A stretch of DNA of 64,000 nt from assembly GCF_017873415.1 (NCBI RefSeq), contig NZ_JAGGKD010000002.1, forward strand, positions 186,001 to 250,000. Direction: 5' to 3'. The notes under the pieces are model-generated. The model was not told where the DNA came from. It was given only the letters and a program-made list of their open reading frames with translations, and did no database searches. The position numbers were made by a program, and so were the translations under genes. The first letter of the stretch is position 1; each line of letters opens with the position of its first letter. Origin of the DNA: Methanolobus bombayensis. GTDB lineage: Archaea > Halobacteriota > Methanosarcinia > Methanosarcinales > Methanosarcinaceae. Below are positions 54,017-63,264 of this stretch, piece after piece.

Positions 54017-54622
54017 TTACTCATCTGGAAAAACATCTGCAAGATAACTTGCGATCACCATATTTACATTTGTATCCCTGGCAGGCATCTTGCCACATTC
54101 CATGGCTTCCATGATATGTTTTGGAAATACGTAGATCCATCCGCCTGTGTCATCAATGATGGCACGTAGTTTGCTTCCTCCTGCCATGAGAGCAAATCTT
54201 AACTGGGAAAGACCTGTCATTTCTTCGGGTACCATAAGCACAATTTTACCGCTAAAGAAGTTGTATATCAGGGATTCTCTGATTGAAGGGTCGTATTCAA
54301 CTGTGAATTTCCTGTTGGCTTTTGTGCTTTCCTGCATATAATCAAGAAGTTTGTTGTAAGAATCACATTTTCTGGTAAATGGAGGAATAAATTGTACAGC
54401 CTCAGAATCATCTGTGAGTAATAGAGAATCCGGATTTGATGTTACTGTTTCTTTGATATCAGATTCTGTAATCCCGAAAACTTCTGTATCCTCAAGAATT
54501 TTGCCCACAGCAATCTGGAACCTGAGTGGTTCCTGACTTATCTTACATGAGGGATAGTCTTCAGTGTATTGTGCTATCATTGCTTCTATCAAAGCATGTT
54601 TTACTTGTGTGGGCAGTTTCAT
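54017..54622 (-). CDS. Hypothetical soluble protein
   Basis: This 201-residue protein is mixed alpha/beta with no signal peptide. The start MKLPTQVKHALIEAMIAQYTED and the C-terminal half (IIDDTGGWIYVFPKHIMEAMECG) are well formed. No family is recognised. Confidence 0.6.
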   Translation of the reverse strand: MKLPTQVKHALIEAMIAQYTEDYPSCKISQEPLRFQIAVGKILEDTEVFGITESDIKETVTSNPDSLLLTDDSEAVQFIPPFTRKCDSYNKLLDYMQESTKANRKFTVEYDPSIRESLIYNFFSGKIVLMVPEEMTGLSQLRFALMAGGSKLRAIIDDTGGWIYVFPKHIMEAMECGKMPARDTNVNMVIASYLADVFPDE

Positions 54623-54797
54623 GATAATAACTCCGGATTAATTTGAGTTTCAGCAAACGAGTTAATGTTGCGTTTACTATTATACGGAAGTCTTTTACTT
54701 AGTTTCTAATACTTGAATTTAACGCACTATTAAATAAAGGCATACAATCTTAACTAACAAAAAAAGAAGAATAAATCCAGAACAAGAATTATAACAT

Positions 54798-55523
54798 TCA
54801 GATTCCAAGAAGAGACTTTGTAAAATGAATTATTCGCATTGCGAAGCTTTCAGAATTGATATTTTTTCCACCATCAATACTATTATTGAGTAAAACGGTT
54901 TCAATTGGTGTATTATTTTCAATAATCGAATTATTTTTCCTTGTTTGATCAACGCTACTATTTTCACATACCTTAATTTCAGTTTTCTGACCAAATTTTG
55001 TTATTGTAGTGTTTATAGCTATATCATTAGTGCTCACATTTTCATAGTCGAAGAACTCATTACGATTATCCTGAAGTGAATAATACGTCCTGAGAACTCC
55101 TGACTCATTCGGAATGAAATGGAAATAAGTCGGCCGCGCCCATTGACTTGAGAAATCATCGGGAAAATCCTCATAGAAAGGAACAGTCAGTGATCCATTC
55201 ACGATCTCAAGTTCATATGTAAGATTTGCCTGTGGCTCATGGATATAAAGCATATTTCCTTCTATCTTGTAATTGGCCATATGAGGCTGAAACCTGAAAG
55301 CCGGTGATGGCGAAAGAATGACCATCCCCCATCCGGGATGATTTCTTGAATAATCTATTGAATAATCAAAGCATAACCAATCACTTTTGTCTTCGTATAG
55401 CAGATCCCATTTTTCTTTGTAGGCATTGTAATCAGCATCGAGTTCAGCATATGCAATATTAACTGGTGTAAGCAGCAAAAATAGCAACAATAATATTATT
55501 CTCTTTATTGAATTCACTTCCAC
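54798..55523 (-). CDS. Secreted hypothetical protein
   Basis: This 241-residue protein has a signal peptide (IKRIILLLLFLLLTPVNIAYA) and then a beta-rich domain with several aromatic residues. An Asn/Ser-rich linker (NNSIIENNTPIETVLLNNS) leads to a hydrophobic tail (FAMRIIHFTKSLLGI). Architecture and tail resemble 39073-39777. The outer domain has two Cys. No family is recognised. Confidence 0.65.
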   Translation of the reverse strand: MEVNSIKRIILLLLFLLLTPVNIAYAELDADYNAYKEKWDLLYEDKSDWLCFDYSIDYSRNHPGWGMVILSPSPAFRFQPHMANYKIEGNMLYIHEPQANLTYELEIVNGSLTVPFYEDFPDDFSSQWARPTYFHFIPNESGVLRTYYSLQDNRNEFFDYENVSTNDIAINTTITKFGQKTEIKVCENSSVDQTRKNNSIIENNTPIETVLLNNSIDGGKNINSESFAMRIIHFTKSLLGI

Positions 55524-55585
55524 ATAATTTCACTTACAAATAAACTTTTTTAGATATAAGGTTTGTGAGACAATGAGGATTCATA

Positions 55586-55981
55586 ATGAAATCTAAAAAT
55601 AATTATATAATGCCTGGTATAGATAAATCAAAACCTAGGGGAGTTGTCATTTCTGGAATATTTGTTGGTTTAGGCGCAATATCACACCTAATACTAGGTT
55701 TTACAAATCAAAATTTATACATTTTAGGAAAAATGGCAAATACGAAATTTACATATTATATTTACTTTTTTTACGCGTTGATTTCCCTAATCATAGCACA
55801 TGGAATAATTAACTTGAAAAAAACATCTTTTTATGTTTTTCTAATTTGGTTTTCCTGGGGCTCAATTAATGAGACGATTAATTATTTTAGTCTAAATAAT
55901 TTTGAAATATTGACTGATGTAACTCTCTGTATCGCCTTTATAGTCTTTTTTTATTCAAAAAAAAGTTATTTTGTAAACTAG
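55586..55981 (+). CDS. Membrane protein, hypothetical
   Basis: This 131-residue protein has four hydrophobic segments (GVVISGIFVGLGAISHLIL, YIYFFYALISLIIAHGI, FYVFLIWFSWGSI, DVTLCIAFIVFFY). No family is recognised. No clear Shine-Dalgarno: AGGATTCATA precedes the start. Confidence 0.6.
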   Translation: MKSKNNYIMPGIDKSKPRGVVISGIFVGLGAISHLILGFTNQNLYILGKMANTKFTYYIYFFYALISLIIAHGIINLKKTSFYVFLIWFSWGSINETINYFSLNNFEILTDVTLCIAFIVFFYSKKSYFVN

Positions 55982-56005
55982 ATATTTATGATGAGTTTAT
56001 TACTA

Positions 56006-56377
56006 CTATTTTTCTCCCCTGTTTTCCTTCACTCTAAAAACTACAATCCTTTTTATTAAGTCTATAGGAAGCGGTTCATCAATTGGGAACTGAATAGAAC
56101 CTTTAGCATGTTTATATCCGGAAAGTTCATCCTTGAAAGCAGCAATTCCGGAAGGATTTGGGTAAAATCCAATGTGATTTTTATAGGCAGCAAAATGAAC
56201 CAGGATACCGTTCAGTCTGAATGTTGGCATTTTGTAACTTATTGTTTCTTCTGCTTCAGGTGCAGTTTCCCGGATTGCCATGCGTAACTCTTCCAGTTTG
56301 TTTTGCACATTTTCCGGGAACATCGAAACATATCCATCAATGTCATAAAATTTTATATTGGAAGTATTTTTACCCAT
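56006..56377 (-). CDS. DUF1801 (YdhG-like) protein
   Basis: This 123-residue protein has YVSMFPENVQNKLEELRMAIRETAPEAEETISYKMPTF followed by FAAYKNHIGFYP, the DUF1801/frataxin-like fold seen in the iron-chaperone-like YdhG group. The role is uncertain. Confidence 0.85.
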   Translation of the reverse strand: MGKNTSNIKFYDIDGYVSMFPENVQNKLEELRMAIRETAPEAEETISYKMPTFRLNGILVHFAAYKNHIGFYPNPSGIAAFKDELSGYKHAKGSIQFPIDEPLPIDLIKRIVVFRVKENRGEK

Positions 56378-56422
56378 ATTATTTTGTATTGATTTAAGAT
56401 ACTTAAAAGGTAAAGAAACATG

Positions 56423-57184
56423 TCATAATGACATCAGAAGACGAAAGCCTACAGAGTAGGATCCATAATCAGAATGGTAGCTACTGCGGGAAGATGCTCT
56501 GCATTTGTCAGCATAGTTGATCCACCCTCCACCACGTAAAGCCAGACCGGAAATGCCCGCAATAACCCAGGAAGCTTTGTAAATTGTGGATAGCTCCGGA
56601 GTATTTTGATTTTCATCCAGGCACCATTCCCACACATTGCCATGCATGTCATGCAGTCCCCAGGAATTGGGTTTTTTCTGGCCTACTGGATGTGTTTTAT
56701 GATATGAATTGCTATAATACCATGCATATTCACTTAAATCTATATCAGAATCGCCGAAAGAATAAAGTGTGTTTGTGCCAGCTCTGCAAGCGTATTCCCA
56801 TTCAGATTCCGATGGAAGACGATATTTTCCTGATGTTTCCTTTGAATTCAGTTTCTTAATGAACTCCTGCACATCATTCCAGGAAACACATTCTACAGGT
56901 CTGTGATTTCCTTCAAAGCAGGATGGTTTTTCCCCCATAACAATTTCCCACTGTTCTTGCGTCACCTGATACTTACCAAGATAGAATGGTTTTGAAATGG
57001 TTACCCTGTGAACCGGGTCTTTATGATGGAGAGTATTTGAATACATCCAGAAATCCCCGACAGGGATAAGCACAAATTCCATTCCAATAGAATTCTTTAC
57101 AGAATCTGGTTTGTTTGTTTCTGTGTTTCCATGCTCATTTCTGATATGTTCATCTTTTTTATGCCTGAAATCAAAACTATCCAT
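56423..57184 (-). CDS. Formylglycine-generating-enzyme-family protein
   Basis: This 253-residue protein has the SUMF1/FGE-sulfatase fold: IGMEFVLIPVGDFWM, YQVTQEQWEIVMG, RPVECVSWNDVQEF, YRLPSESEWEYACRAG, GLHDMHGNVWEWC, LRGGGW, RASSRSSY and GFRLL. These motifs are shared by catalytic and noncatalytic members. No sulfatase or other substrate gene is nearby. Confidence 0.92.
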   Translation of the reverse strand: MDSFDFRHKKDEHIRNEHGNTETNKPDSVKNSIGMEFVLIPVGDFWMYSNTLHHKDPVHRVTISKPFYLGKYQVTQEQWEIVMGEKPSCFEGNHRPVECVSWNDVQEFIKKLNSKETSGKYRLPSESEWEYACRAGTNTLYSFGDSDIDLSEYAWYYSNSYHKTHPVGQKKPNSWGLHDMHGNVWEWCLDENQNTPELSTIYKASWVIAGISGLALRGGGWINYADKCRASSRSSYHSDYGSYSVGFRLLMSL

Positions 57185-57243
57185 TTTTAAGCAACCGTGG
57201 TTCTATTTTTTGAAGACTACGTCTATTATATTTGTTGATGTAC

Positions 57244-57864
57244 TTATATTTCCTTTGCGTTCTCTTTTATTTTAATCAGATTAGCAACAAACTCTTCTAT
57301 TTGTTTTAAGTCATTGATTCTTATGTAGTTACAGGAATTTGCTGCATGCGACTTGCATTCCACATTAATAACCCTGGAAAGTTCATTGATATTGTTTATT
57401 ATTTCATTTTTATAATTAAAGATATAATTATCGTATTTATTAAAGAAGCTATACTTATAATGCTGAATATCCACTGAAAAAAGAGAATCAATAATTCCTT
57501 TTGTTATTCTGATAGGTTTCATTTCAACTCTGTATTTCTTGCTATTTGGTTCATCGTCATTCCATATTACAGAAATATCCTGTCCTTCTTTAACAAATTT
57601 ACAATTTTCAAAGATATCAATCTGATATTCAAATCCATTGAATAACATCCTTTTAGTCCATCTCCAGCCTGAGTGGCTATGAACAATCCCTGTAAGGTTC
57701 AGGTTTTCAAGAATATATTGAGGGTTGTCCATTTCCATTCTTCTGGAATAAACAAGATACTTAGGTACTTCATTGAAGTCCCAGTTCAGGATTTCAGCAT
57801 TCGCTTCTTCGGGCTTTATGTCGCTTACATCCTGAGATTCATTTGATTCAACCTGGTCAGCCAT
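57244..57864 (-). CDS. Hypothetical soluble protein
   Basis: This protein of about 206 residues starts at ATG 57864. The N-terminus is acidic (DQVESNESQDVSDIKPEEAN). The middle part has GWRWTKRMLFNGFEYQIDIFE. The C-terminus is helical. No family is recognised. Confidence 0.6.
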   Translation of the reverse strand: MADQVESNESQDVSDIKPEEANAEILNWDFNEVPKYLVYSRRMEMDNPQYILENLNLTGIVHSHSGWRWTKRMLFNGFEYQIDIFENCKFVKEGQDISVIWNDDEPNSKKYRVEMKPIRITKGIIDSLFSVDIQHYKYSFFNKYDNYIFNYKNEIINNINELSRVINVECKSHAANSCNYIRINDLKQIEEFVANLIKIKENAKEI

Positions 57865-58102
57865 ATTTATCACTTTATGTATAATTTATCGTAACAACTA
57901 GTCTAAATAACTTTACCATTACAGTGGTGAATATGTTCTTTTATTCAGGTACTAACGCAGGATAAATAGCAGAGAAATCTTTTCACGTGCTTGATTTTAT
58001 CGAAATAAATAATAACTTTCCACACAGTGACAATAATATTAATATGATTCACAAATACTATAATTGATGAGCCATCTATTTAGAGAAGGAGCATTCAATA
58101 TA

Positions 58103-59179
58103 ATGAATGATGAATGGAAAGATCAAATAAAAAACCAAATAAATACTCTTGAAAAGCTCGAAGAAATAATAAACATAACTGAACCTGAGAAACAAGCTAT
58201 AAAAAAGCTTGATACTATTTGGGGTACAACTCCTTATTTCGCTTCTCTTATGGACAAAGATGACCCTGAATGTCCAATTAGAAGGCAGGTTGTTCCTTCT
58301 CTTGAAGAAGAACATAATAACTACGGAATGCAGGATTATCTTCTCTGGAAAGAGAACAGGGAAACTGATGAAGTTCGTCCTGATAGTATAGCAAGGCAAT
58401 ACAAAGACAGGGTTGCCTTCACTGTTTTTAAGAAGTGTGGTATTTACTGCAGGCACTGTTTCAGGAAAGAACTAGTGGTTGATGGCAATCTGGAACTGGA
58501 TTTTAATGTTGATGAAGGCATAGAATGGATTCGTGAACATCCTGAGATCCGTGATGTTTTGATAACCGGAGGAGATCCCCTATTACTGCCTGATGAAAAA
58601 ATAGAATATATAATCGAGAGCCTTCGGTCTATACCTCATGTGGAAATGATCCGAATTGGTTCACGCTTGCCTATTGTTTTGCCTCACAGGATAACTGATA
58701 ACCTGAAGAGAATTCTTGGTGGCTATCATGATGTACCTATCTGGCTCAATACCCAATGTAATCATCCTAAGGAGATCACAGAAAAAACAAAACGTGCGGT
58801 CTATGACCTTGTATCGGCCGGTGTTAATGTAGGAAATCAGGCTGTCCTTTTGAAAGGTGTCAATGATGATGCCCTGGTCATGCGTGAGTTGCATCAAAAG
58901 TTGCTGAACGCCAGGATCAGGCCATATTATATTTTCTATTGTGAGCCTGCACCTGGTATTGACCATTTCAGAACTCCTGTTGAAAAAGGAGCTGAAGTGA
59001 TAAGAGATGGTCTCAGAGGCCATACAACGGGTCTGGCACAACCGATGTATGTGATAGCGACCAATGTGGGAAAAATCCCTCTCATGCCGGATTACTATAT
59101 AATGGATAAGGATGAGGAAAAATATGTGCTGAGGAATCACCGCGGTGAAATTACAGAAATACCTAATATTCCCGAGTGA
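58103..59179 (+). CDS. KamA-family radical SAM aminomutase
   Basis: The protein has about 358 residues from ATG 58103. AAGGAGC lies 12 nt upstream and an upstream ATG at 58067 is possible. The radical SAM motif is CGIYCRHC (C-x3-C-x2-C). GGDPLLLPDEKIEYII and QCNHPKEIT are typical. The PLP site reads TNVGKIPLMPDYY, where lysine 2,3-aminomutases have a glycine-rich motif before the same K. It may interconvert lysine or glutamate for beta-amino acid osmolytes (AblA-like) or modify a protein; not fixed by sequence. No ablB follows. Confidence 0.85.
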   Translation: MNDEWKDQIKNQINTLEKLEEIINITEPEKQAIKKLDTIWGTTPYFASLMDKDDPECPIRRQVVPSLEEEHNNYGMQDYLLWKENRETDEVRPDSIARQYKDRVAFTVFKKCGIYCRHCFRKELVVDGNLELDFNVDEGIEWIREHPEIRDVLITGGDPLLLPDEKIEYIIESLRSIPHVEMIRIGSRLPIVLPHRITDNLKRILGGYHDVPIWLNTQCNHPKEITEKTKRAVYDLVSAGVNVGNQAVLLKGVNDDALVMRELHQKLLNARIRPYYIFYCEPAPGIDHFRTPVEKGAEVIRDGLRGHTTGLAQPMYVIATNVGKIPLMPDYYIMDKDEEKYVLRNHRGEITEIPNIPE

Positions 59180-59213
59180 ACAAGAGTAATGTGATAATTA
59201 AGTAACCAAATAA

Positions 59214-59250
59214 AAAGTGAGTTTTTCAATTTAATTGAATAACTCGCTTT
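59214..59250. terminator. Long stem-loop between convergent genes
   Basis: AAAGTGAGTT (59214-59223) pairs with AACTCGCTTT (59241-59250) with one wobble, and inside it TTCAAT pairs with ATTGAA. It lies between kamA-family and the ferredoxin genes and is likely a bidirectional terminator. Confidence 0.6.
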
Positions 59251-59266
59251 AAAAATTCATTGATTC

Positions 59267-59575
59267 TTATGATATGATCAACCTGTCGACGACTCCGCCT
59301 TCCTCGACCGCATCAAGTATGTCATCGACATCATCTTCAGTGACTTCGCCATACCATATCTGCTGAGGATATATCATTACTACCGGTCCTTTCTCGCAAA
59401 GACCAACACATCCGGTAGCAGTGACCATTACTTCACCTTCAAGGTCTCTGTCCATTACTTCTTCGGAAATCGTTGCTACAAGGTTATGTGATTTCTTGTT
59501 CTGGCAAGCTCCCTTTACTATTCCGTTCAGTCTTGTGCTTGCACAAACGAATATGTGTGTTTCTGGTTTTTGCAT
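59267..59575 (-). CDS. Thioredoxin-like [2Fe-2S] ferredoxin
   Basis: This 102-residue protein has the four Cys of the thioredoxin-fold 2Fe-2S ferredoxins: C of IFVCAS, C of GACQNK, and C/C of ATGCVGLCEKGP. GPVVMIYPQQIWY is the conserved strand and turn. It is a cytoplasmic electron carrier. GGAGGCTT precedes the ATG. Confidence 0.93.
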   Translation of the reverse strand: MQKPETHIFVCASTRLNGIVKGACQNKKSHNLVATISEEVMDRDLEGEVMVTATGCVGLCEKGPVVMIYPQQIWYGEVTEDDVDDILDAVEEGGVVDRLIIS

Positions 59576-59909
59576 GATAAGCCTCCTTGGGTTTCTGCTT
59601 CAAACTATCTTTCTGATGCAATATACTAGGAAGGCAGTTACTGATGTTATAGTACATATAGTTATCTTACAAATCGATTTCAATCTTAAAAATATTAATT
59701 CTAAAATAATTTAATTTTATTTTTACAGGAGCAGTTATATATACTATACCTGCCATTGAAGAAGTGCTTTTAGAGTTTGAGACTAATTTGATAGATTATA
59801 AGTTTGGATAGTATAACTTTACTGTGTTACTGTTTTTTCGTATTTTCAACCAATGGTTGTATCTCTTTTTAAGCTAATCAATTAGGACGTGAAATATTTG
59901 TTTGATAAC
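59576..59909. other. Intergenic leader upstream of the TRAM gene
   Basis: There are 334 bp with no coding frame. TATA-like TTATATATACTATA at 59733 and a palindrome CAACCA-A-TGGTTG at 59847-59859 followed by a T-rich run are visible. A long 5' leader is possible for the TRAM gene; its function is unknown. Confidence 0.45.
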
Positions 59910-60101
59910 ATGAATTCAACTGCTCCAGTAGAAGCTGGAGAAAACTATGATGTAACAATTGAAGATATTGCAAGAGAAGGCGACGGAATCGCAAGAGTAA
60001 GCGGTTTTGTGATCTTTGTCCCTGAGACAGAAATTGGTGATGAAGTAAACATAAAAATCAATAAAGTAATGAGCAAATTCGCATTTGGCGAAGTCGCTTA
60101 A
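59910..60101 (+). CDS. TRAM-domain RNA-binding protein
   Basis: The protein has 63 residues from ATG 59910; GTG 59889 is an alternative. The TRAM core reads YDVTIEDIAREGDGIARVSGFVIFVPETEIGDEVNIKI. Stand-alone TRAM proteins are archaeal RNA chaperones, and some in Methanococcoides are cold-responsive. Likely binds tRNA or mRNA. Confidence 0.93.
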   Translation: MNSTAPVEAGENYDVTIEDIAREGDGIARVSGFVIFVPETEIGDEVNIKINKVMSKFAFGEVA

Positions 60102-60125
60102 ATCTTATAATTGTTTACAACATAT

Positions 60126-60155
60126 AGGAAATCATATTGTTGGTTTCCTTACTTT
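60126..60155 (+). terminator. Hairpin with T-run after the TRAM gene
   Basis: AGGAAA (60126-60131) pairs with TTTCCT (60144-60149) followed by TACTTTTTT, downstream of the TRAM stop. Confidence 0.5.
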
Positions 60156-60196
60156 TTTAATTTGGCCTACATAAAGAACATTTTATTAGCTGATTT

Positions 60197-60748
60197 TTAC
60201 TCCAGTCTTAACCGGAGATATTCTTTAAATGGTAACAGACTGTCAATTTTAAAAGCCAACATGGGAATTGGTAAACCTTCACTGAGTTTCATGAGAAATG
60301 AATCATGCGATTGCTTGAAGCTCTCTATTGTTTCAGAAGGAGGAGGTTTTCTTAGTACTTTATCAGAATATTCAATATAATCTTCGAATATGCAGGTTCC
60401 CATATCACATGGAAACAAAAGTAATAGATCTGGTTTGTTGCAGACATTAAAGGGGAACATGCGGCACATAGTTGGTCTCCAGTCATATACACTGCATTTA
60501 TCTGTTTCCAGAAAAGGACAAGGAGGAGGTATTTTGTATTGATATTCTCCATCATAATTGCAGTATTTGATCTGATCTGCTTTATACTTTGATGCCCGTC
60601 CCAATATTTCCAGATCTTTTTCATCAAGATTAATGTCTGTCATTTTACAGCAGATAGCAGGACATGTGGATGGACGTGAATAATGGGAAAGTATCTCCTG
60701 AACAGTTTCAAAAAAAGGCAAATCACTAAGCCTTCTTTTTTTGTACAT
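60197..60748 (-). CDS. YkgJ-family cysteine cluster protein
   Basis: This 183-residue protein has the CxxxCC(n)CxxY pattern: STCPAICCKMTD, PPCPFLETDKCSVYDWRPTMCRMFPF, then LLFPCDMGTC. It probably binds a zinc or iron-sulfur centre. A second, distant paralog lies at 61391-61975. The function is unknown. Confidence 0.9.
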   Translation of the reverse strand: MYKKRRLSDLPFFETVQEILSHYSRPSTCPAICCKMTDINLDEKDLEILGRASKYKADQIKYCNYDGEYQYKIPPPCPFLETDKCSVYDWRPTMCRMFPFNVCNKPDLLLLFPCDMGTCIFEDYIEYSDKVLRKPPPSETIESFKQSHDSFLMKLSEGLPIPMLAFKIDSLLPFKEYLRLRLE

Positions 60749-60907
60749 AATAATATGCTGGATTGATTTCTATTTTAATATTTCGAAATGATCTTATCAG
60801 GCATATATCCAGGTAAAGAATTAGTTCTGATTTTAACTTCCAAAAAAAGATTTAAAAACAAAAATTTGAAGTACTAACAAATTAACGTCATTGTGGAGGT
60901 TGGTATT

Positions 60908-61333
60908 ATGGGTATACTTAGTGCACGAAATGTATTTGCAGGGCTGTTTTTTCTGATAGGTGGAGAGCTATCCAGTAGATTAATAGCTGATCTACTACCT
61001 GCAAATTATGAGAGTTATTTTTGGTTTGGTTTTCTCCCAAGTCTGATTATTGGTTTCACTGTTGGTTATCCGGCAGCTATTGTTGATCACTTGATTGCTA
61101 AAGATAGGTGGGGAACAGCCAAAGGCAGAGGTATTTATCTGGGTTTGTGTTTTGTTGTGGCTCAGACAATAAACTCAAATTTAATAATTGAAGAAATATT
61201 TGGAAGTAATATTATAATTTCGAATCTATTGGGTTTTGGTTATGATCAAATACTATCAAATTATATAGGAGAAGCTGTTCTCTTTTTGGCAGGATTTATT
61301 GGCGTTGGATTAATTCCTGAGAATAAGAAATAA
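60908..61333 (+). CDS. Membrane protein, hypothetical
   Basis: This 141-residue protein starts at ATG 60908 with a strong GGAGGT site 8 nt upstream. It has about four hydrophobic segments (VFAGLFFLIGGELSSRLI, YFWFGFLPSLIIGFTVGYPA, GIYLGLCFVVAQTI, AVLFLAGFIGVGLI). No family is recognised. Confidence 0.65.
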   Translation: MGILSARNVFAGLFFLIGGELSSRLIADLLPANYESYFWFGFLPSLIIGFTVGYPAAIVDHLIAKDRWGTAKGRGIYLGLCFVVAQTINSNLIIEEIFGSNIIISNLLGFGYDQILSNYIGEAVLFLAGFIGVGLIPENKK

Positions 61334-61349
61334 AGACTTTATCAAGTCT
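61334..61349. terminator. Hairpin between convergent genes
   Basis: AGACTT-TATC-AAGTCT is a perfect inverted repeat just after the membrane gene stop. A second small repeat CTAGC...GCTAG follows at 61377-61394. Confidence 0.5.
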
Positions 61350-61390
61350 GAAAAAAATAGATTTTCAAAAAAAGGACTAGCTATCAAATG

Positions 61391-61975
61391 CTAGCTGTTC
61401 TTAGCTTTTTTTGAAGACAGGAACATTGAAAAAATTTCAAGCTCATCAAAAGGTATCTGCATTTCTTTAAGAATAGATTTAGAATGGAAATCAACAAGTT
61501 CTGCTTCATATAAAGCTACGCTTTTTTGCCATTCTTCTTTTATTCTGGTTTTATCTTCATCAGAAGCTTTCGATTTTGAAAATGATCCAACTATTAATTC
61601 AGCAAAATCCCGGATAATCAAAAATCCAACAGGGCATGGCTGCAGTCCAACAGAGTTCCCGGATGTGTTGACCTTGAACGGATACATACCACAAACTGTA
61701 GGTCTGTTTTCGTACACTCCACACCTGCCGGATGCATTTAGAAAAGAGCAGGGTACATTCATCTGGTACAGCCCTGCACATAAACCTTCATTTGTAATCT
61801 TTTTGGCCTTTTCACTGTCTATGACAGTTAGAATTTTTACTTCATCTTCAAAAAAGTGTATCTGTCCGTTACAGCAGCAATGTGCTCCACATGTATCAGG
61901 ACAGGGATAATGTTTCAAGATGTTCTGAACTACGCTATAACGAATCGATTTTTTAACAGCAGCGCTAATTTCCAT
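61391..61975 (-). CDS. YkgJ-family cysteine cluster protein, second copy
   Basis: This 194-residue protein has DTCGAHCCCNGQ, MNVPCSFLNASGRCGVYENRPTVCGMYPF and LQPCPVGF. It shares the cysteine layout of 60197-60748 but differs elsewhere, so the two are old paralogs. Confidence 0.9.
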   Translation of the reverse strand: MEISAAVKKSIRYSVVQNILKHYPCPDTCGAHCCCNGQIHFFEDEVKILTVIDSEKAKKITNEGLCAGLYQMNVPCSFLNASGRCGVYENRPTVCGMYPFKVNTSGNSVGLQPCPVGFLIIRDFAELIVGSFSKSKASDEDKTRIKEEWQKSVALYEAELVDFHSKSILKEMQIPFDELEIFSMFLSSKKAKNS

Positions 61976-62396
61976 TTACTCATTTTCACCTATTTTTAAT
62001 CTATTCAGAAGATTCTGAATCTATTGTATAGATACTAAAAGTAGATATAATGGTTTTGGTCTTAAAAAAAAGTTTTGAAACATATTACAACCTAAAAAAT
62101 AGATTAGAATGCTTTAATGATTAATAAGACCAGAATAAATCTTTTTTTTACAAAAATAACAACTAATATTCAGTATCTTACGTTCATTAAAACGAAAGAA
62201 ATTATCTAAAACTTAAGAAATGCATGTCTATTTTGGGAGCACAGAAATTCTATCATTTAACTTGAAGCAAATTTGTAAATATGGAATTAATCTGTCTTAT
62301 TGGATTGCAGCGATAAAGAATACTTCAAGTCAGTTTGAAGTTTAGGAAGTGCCTATATAATATCCTGTTATATTGGAATTCAAGGAGTATGAATAT
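61976..62396. other. Intergenic region without recognised gene
   Basis: There are 421 bp of AT-rich DNA. A poly-T run (TCTTTTTTTTACAAAA near 62138) and scattered TATA-like elements are seen. A ribosome binding site AAGGAG lies before the META-domain start at 62397. No RNA gene was recognised. Confidence 0.4.
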
Positions 62397-63188
62397 ATGC
62401 AAATTATACGAAAAATACTGTCTTTACTTTTCATATGCACCCTGGTCACAGCCATCCTCTTAGTTTCCGGTTGTACTGAAACCTTGGATGATTCAGAAGA
62501 TATTAATGGCGAAGCAGTGGAATCTGAAAACATTTCTCTTGATGATATCGCTGACATTGAATGGCAATGGTCGGAACTTGTTGAGGATGAAACTGACAGA
62601 CAATCTGCAATCCCAAATCCGGAAAGCTACACTATTTCTTTTGAAAAAGATGGCACCTATTACATTAAGGCTGACTGCAACCAGGGTAGTGGAAGTTACA
62701 CACTGAAAGAGAATGCGCTGACATTGGTTCCAGGACCAATAACACTTGCATACTGTGGCCAGGATTCTCTTGATGATCAATATCTGTCTCTCTTAAGTAA
62801 TGTTACAACTGTCTCTATTGACAATAAACAGCTTATCCTCGGCATTGGAGATAGTGGTGAAAGCATGTTATTTGTAAAAGAGGAAGGAGCGGCAGACAAC
62901 AATGAAGAATCTGAACCACTCAGTATTGTTAATGGAACAATATCTTCTTTTGATGATGGAGAGTCTCATCTAACATTCTTGCTTGAAAGCGAGGAAATAA
63001 GCAGTTCAGGGTACGCAAAAGGAATAAAATTTGTCATATCTGATGAAACCGTAATAGTGAACCCCAATGGAGGTCTTTTTGACGCAGAAAATCTAAAAGA
63101 GGGAATGGAATTAAGAGTGTTTTTTGAACCAACATTAACAAAAAGTATTCCACCTATCGGACAGGCTGAATTAATCAGATTAATCTGA
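62397..63188 (+). CDS. META-domain lipoprotein with extra C-terminal domain
   Basis: The protein has 263 residues from ATG 62397. A lipoprotein signal (AILLVSGC) is followed by the META domain: DIEWQWSE, YTISFEKDGTYYIKADCNQGSGSY, LVPGPITLAYCGQDS. The C-terminal third (IVNGTISSFDDGESHLTFLLESEE ... GMELRVFFEPTLT) is a further beta-domain absent from the 36665-37147 paralog. AAGGAG lies 11 nt before the start. Confidence 0.85.
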   Translation: MQIIRKILSLLFICTLVTAILLVSGCTETLDDSEDINGEAVESENISLDDIADIEWQWSELVEDETDRQSAIPNPESYTISFEKDGTYYIKADCNQGSGSYTLKENALTLVPGPITLAYCGQDSLDDQYLSLLSNVTTVSIDNKQLILGIGDSGESMLFVKEEGAADNNEESEPLSIVNGTISSFDDGESHLTFLLESEEISSSGYAKGIKFVISDETVIVNPNGGLFDAENLKEGMELRVFFEPTLTKSIPPIGQAELIRLI

Positions 63189-63264
63189 TTTTTTATTTCT
63201 TCCTTATTTTATTTTTAATTTTCATTGATATTTTGCATGAAATGAATCCCAGCAAGCATTTATA

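Noticed and set aside
58076-58456. Leftward 126-residue frame at the KamA start
   Set aside because: It is antisense to the radical SAM domain coding region, and its composition is Phe/Ile-rich noise.
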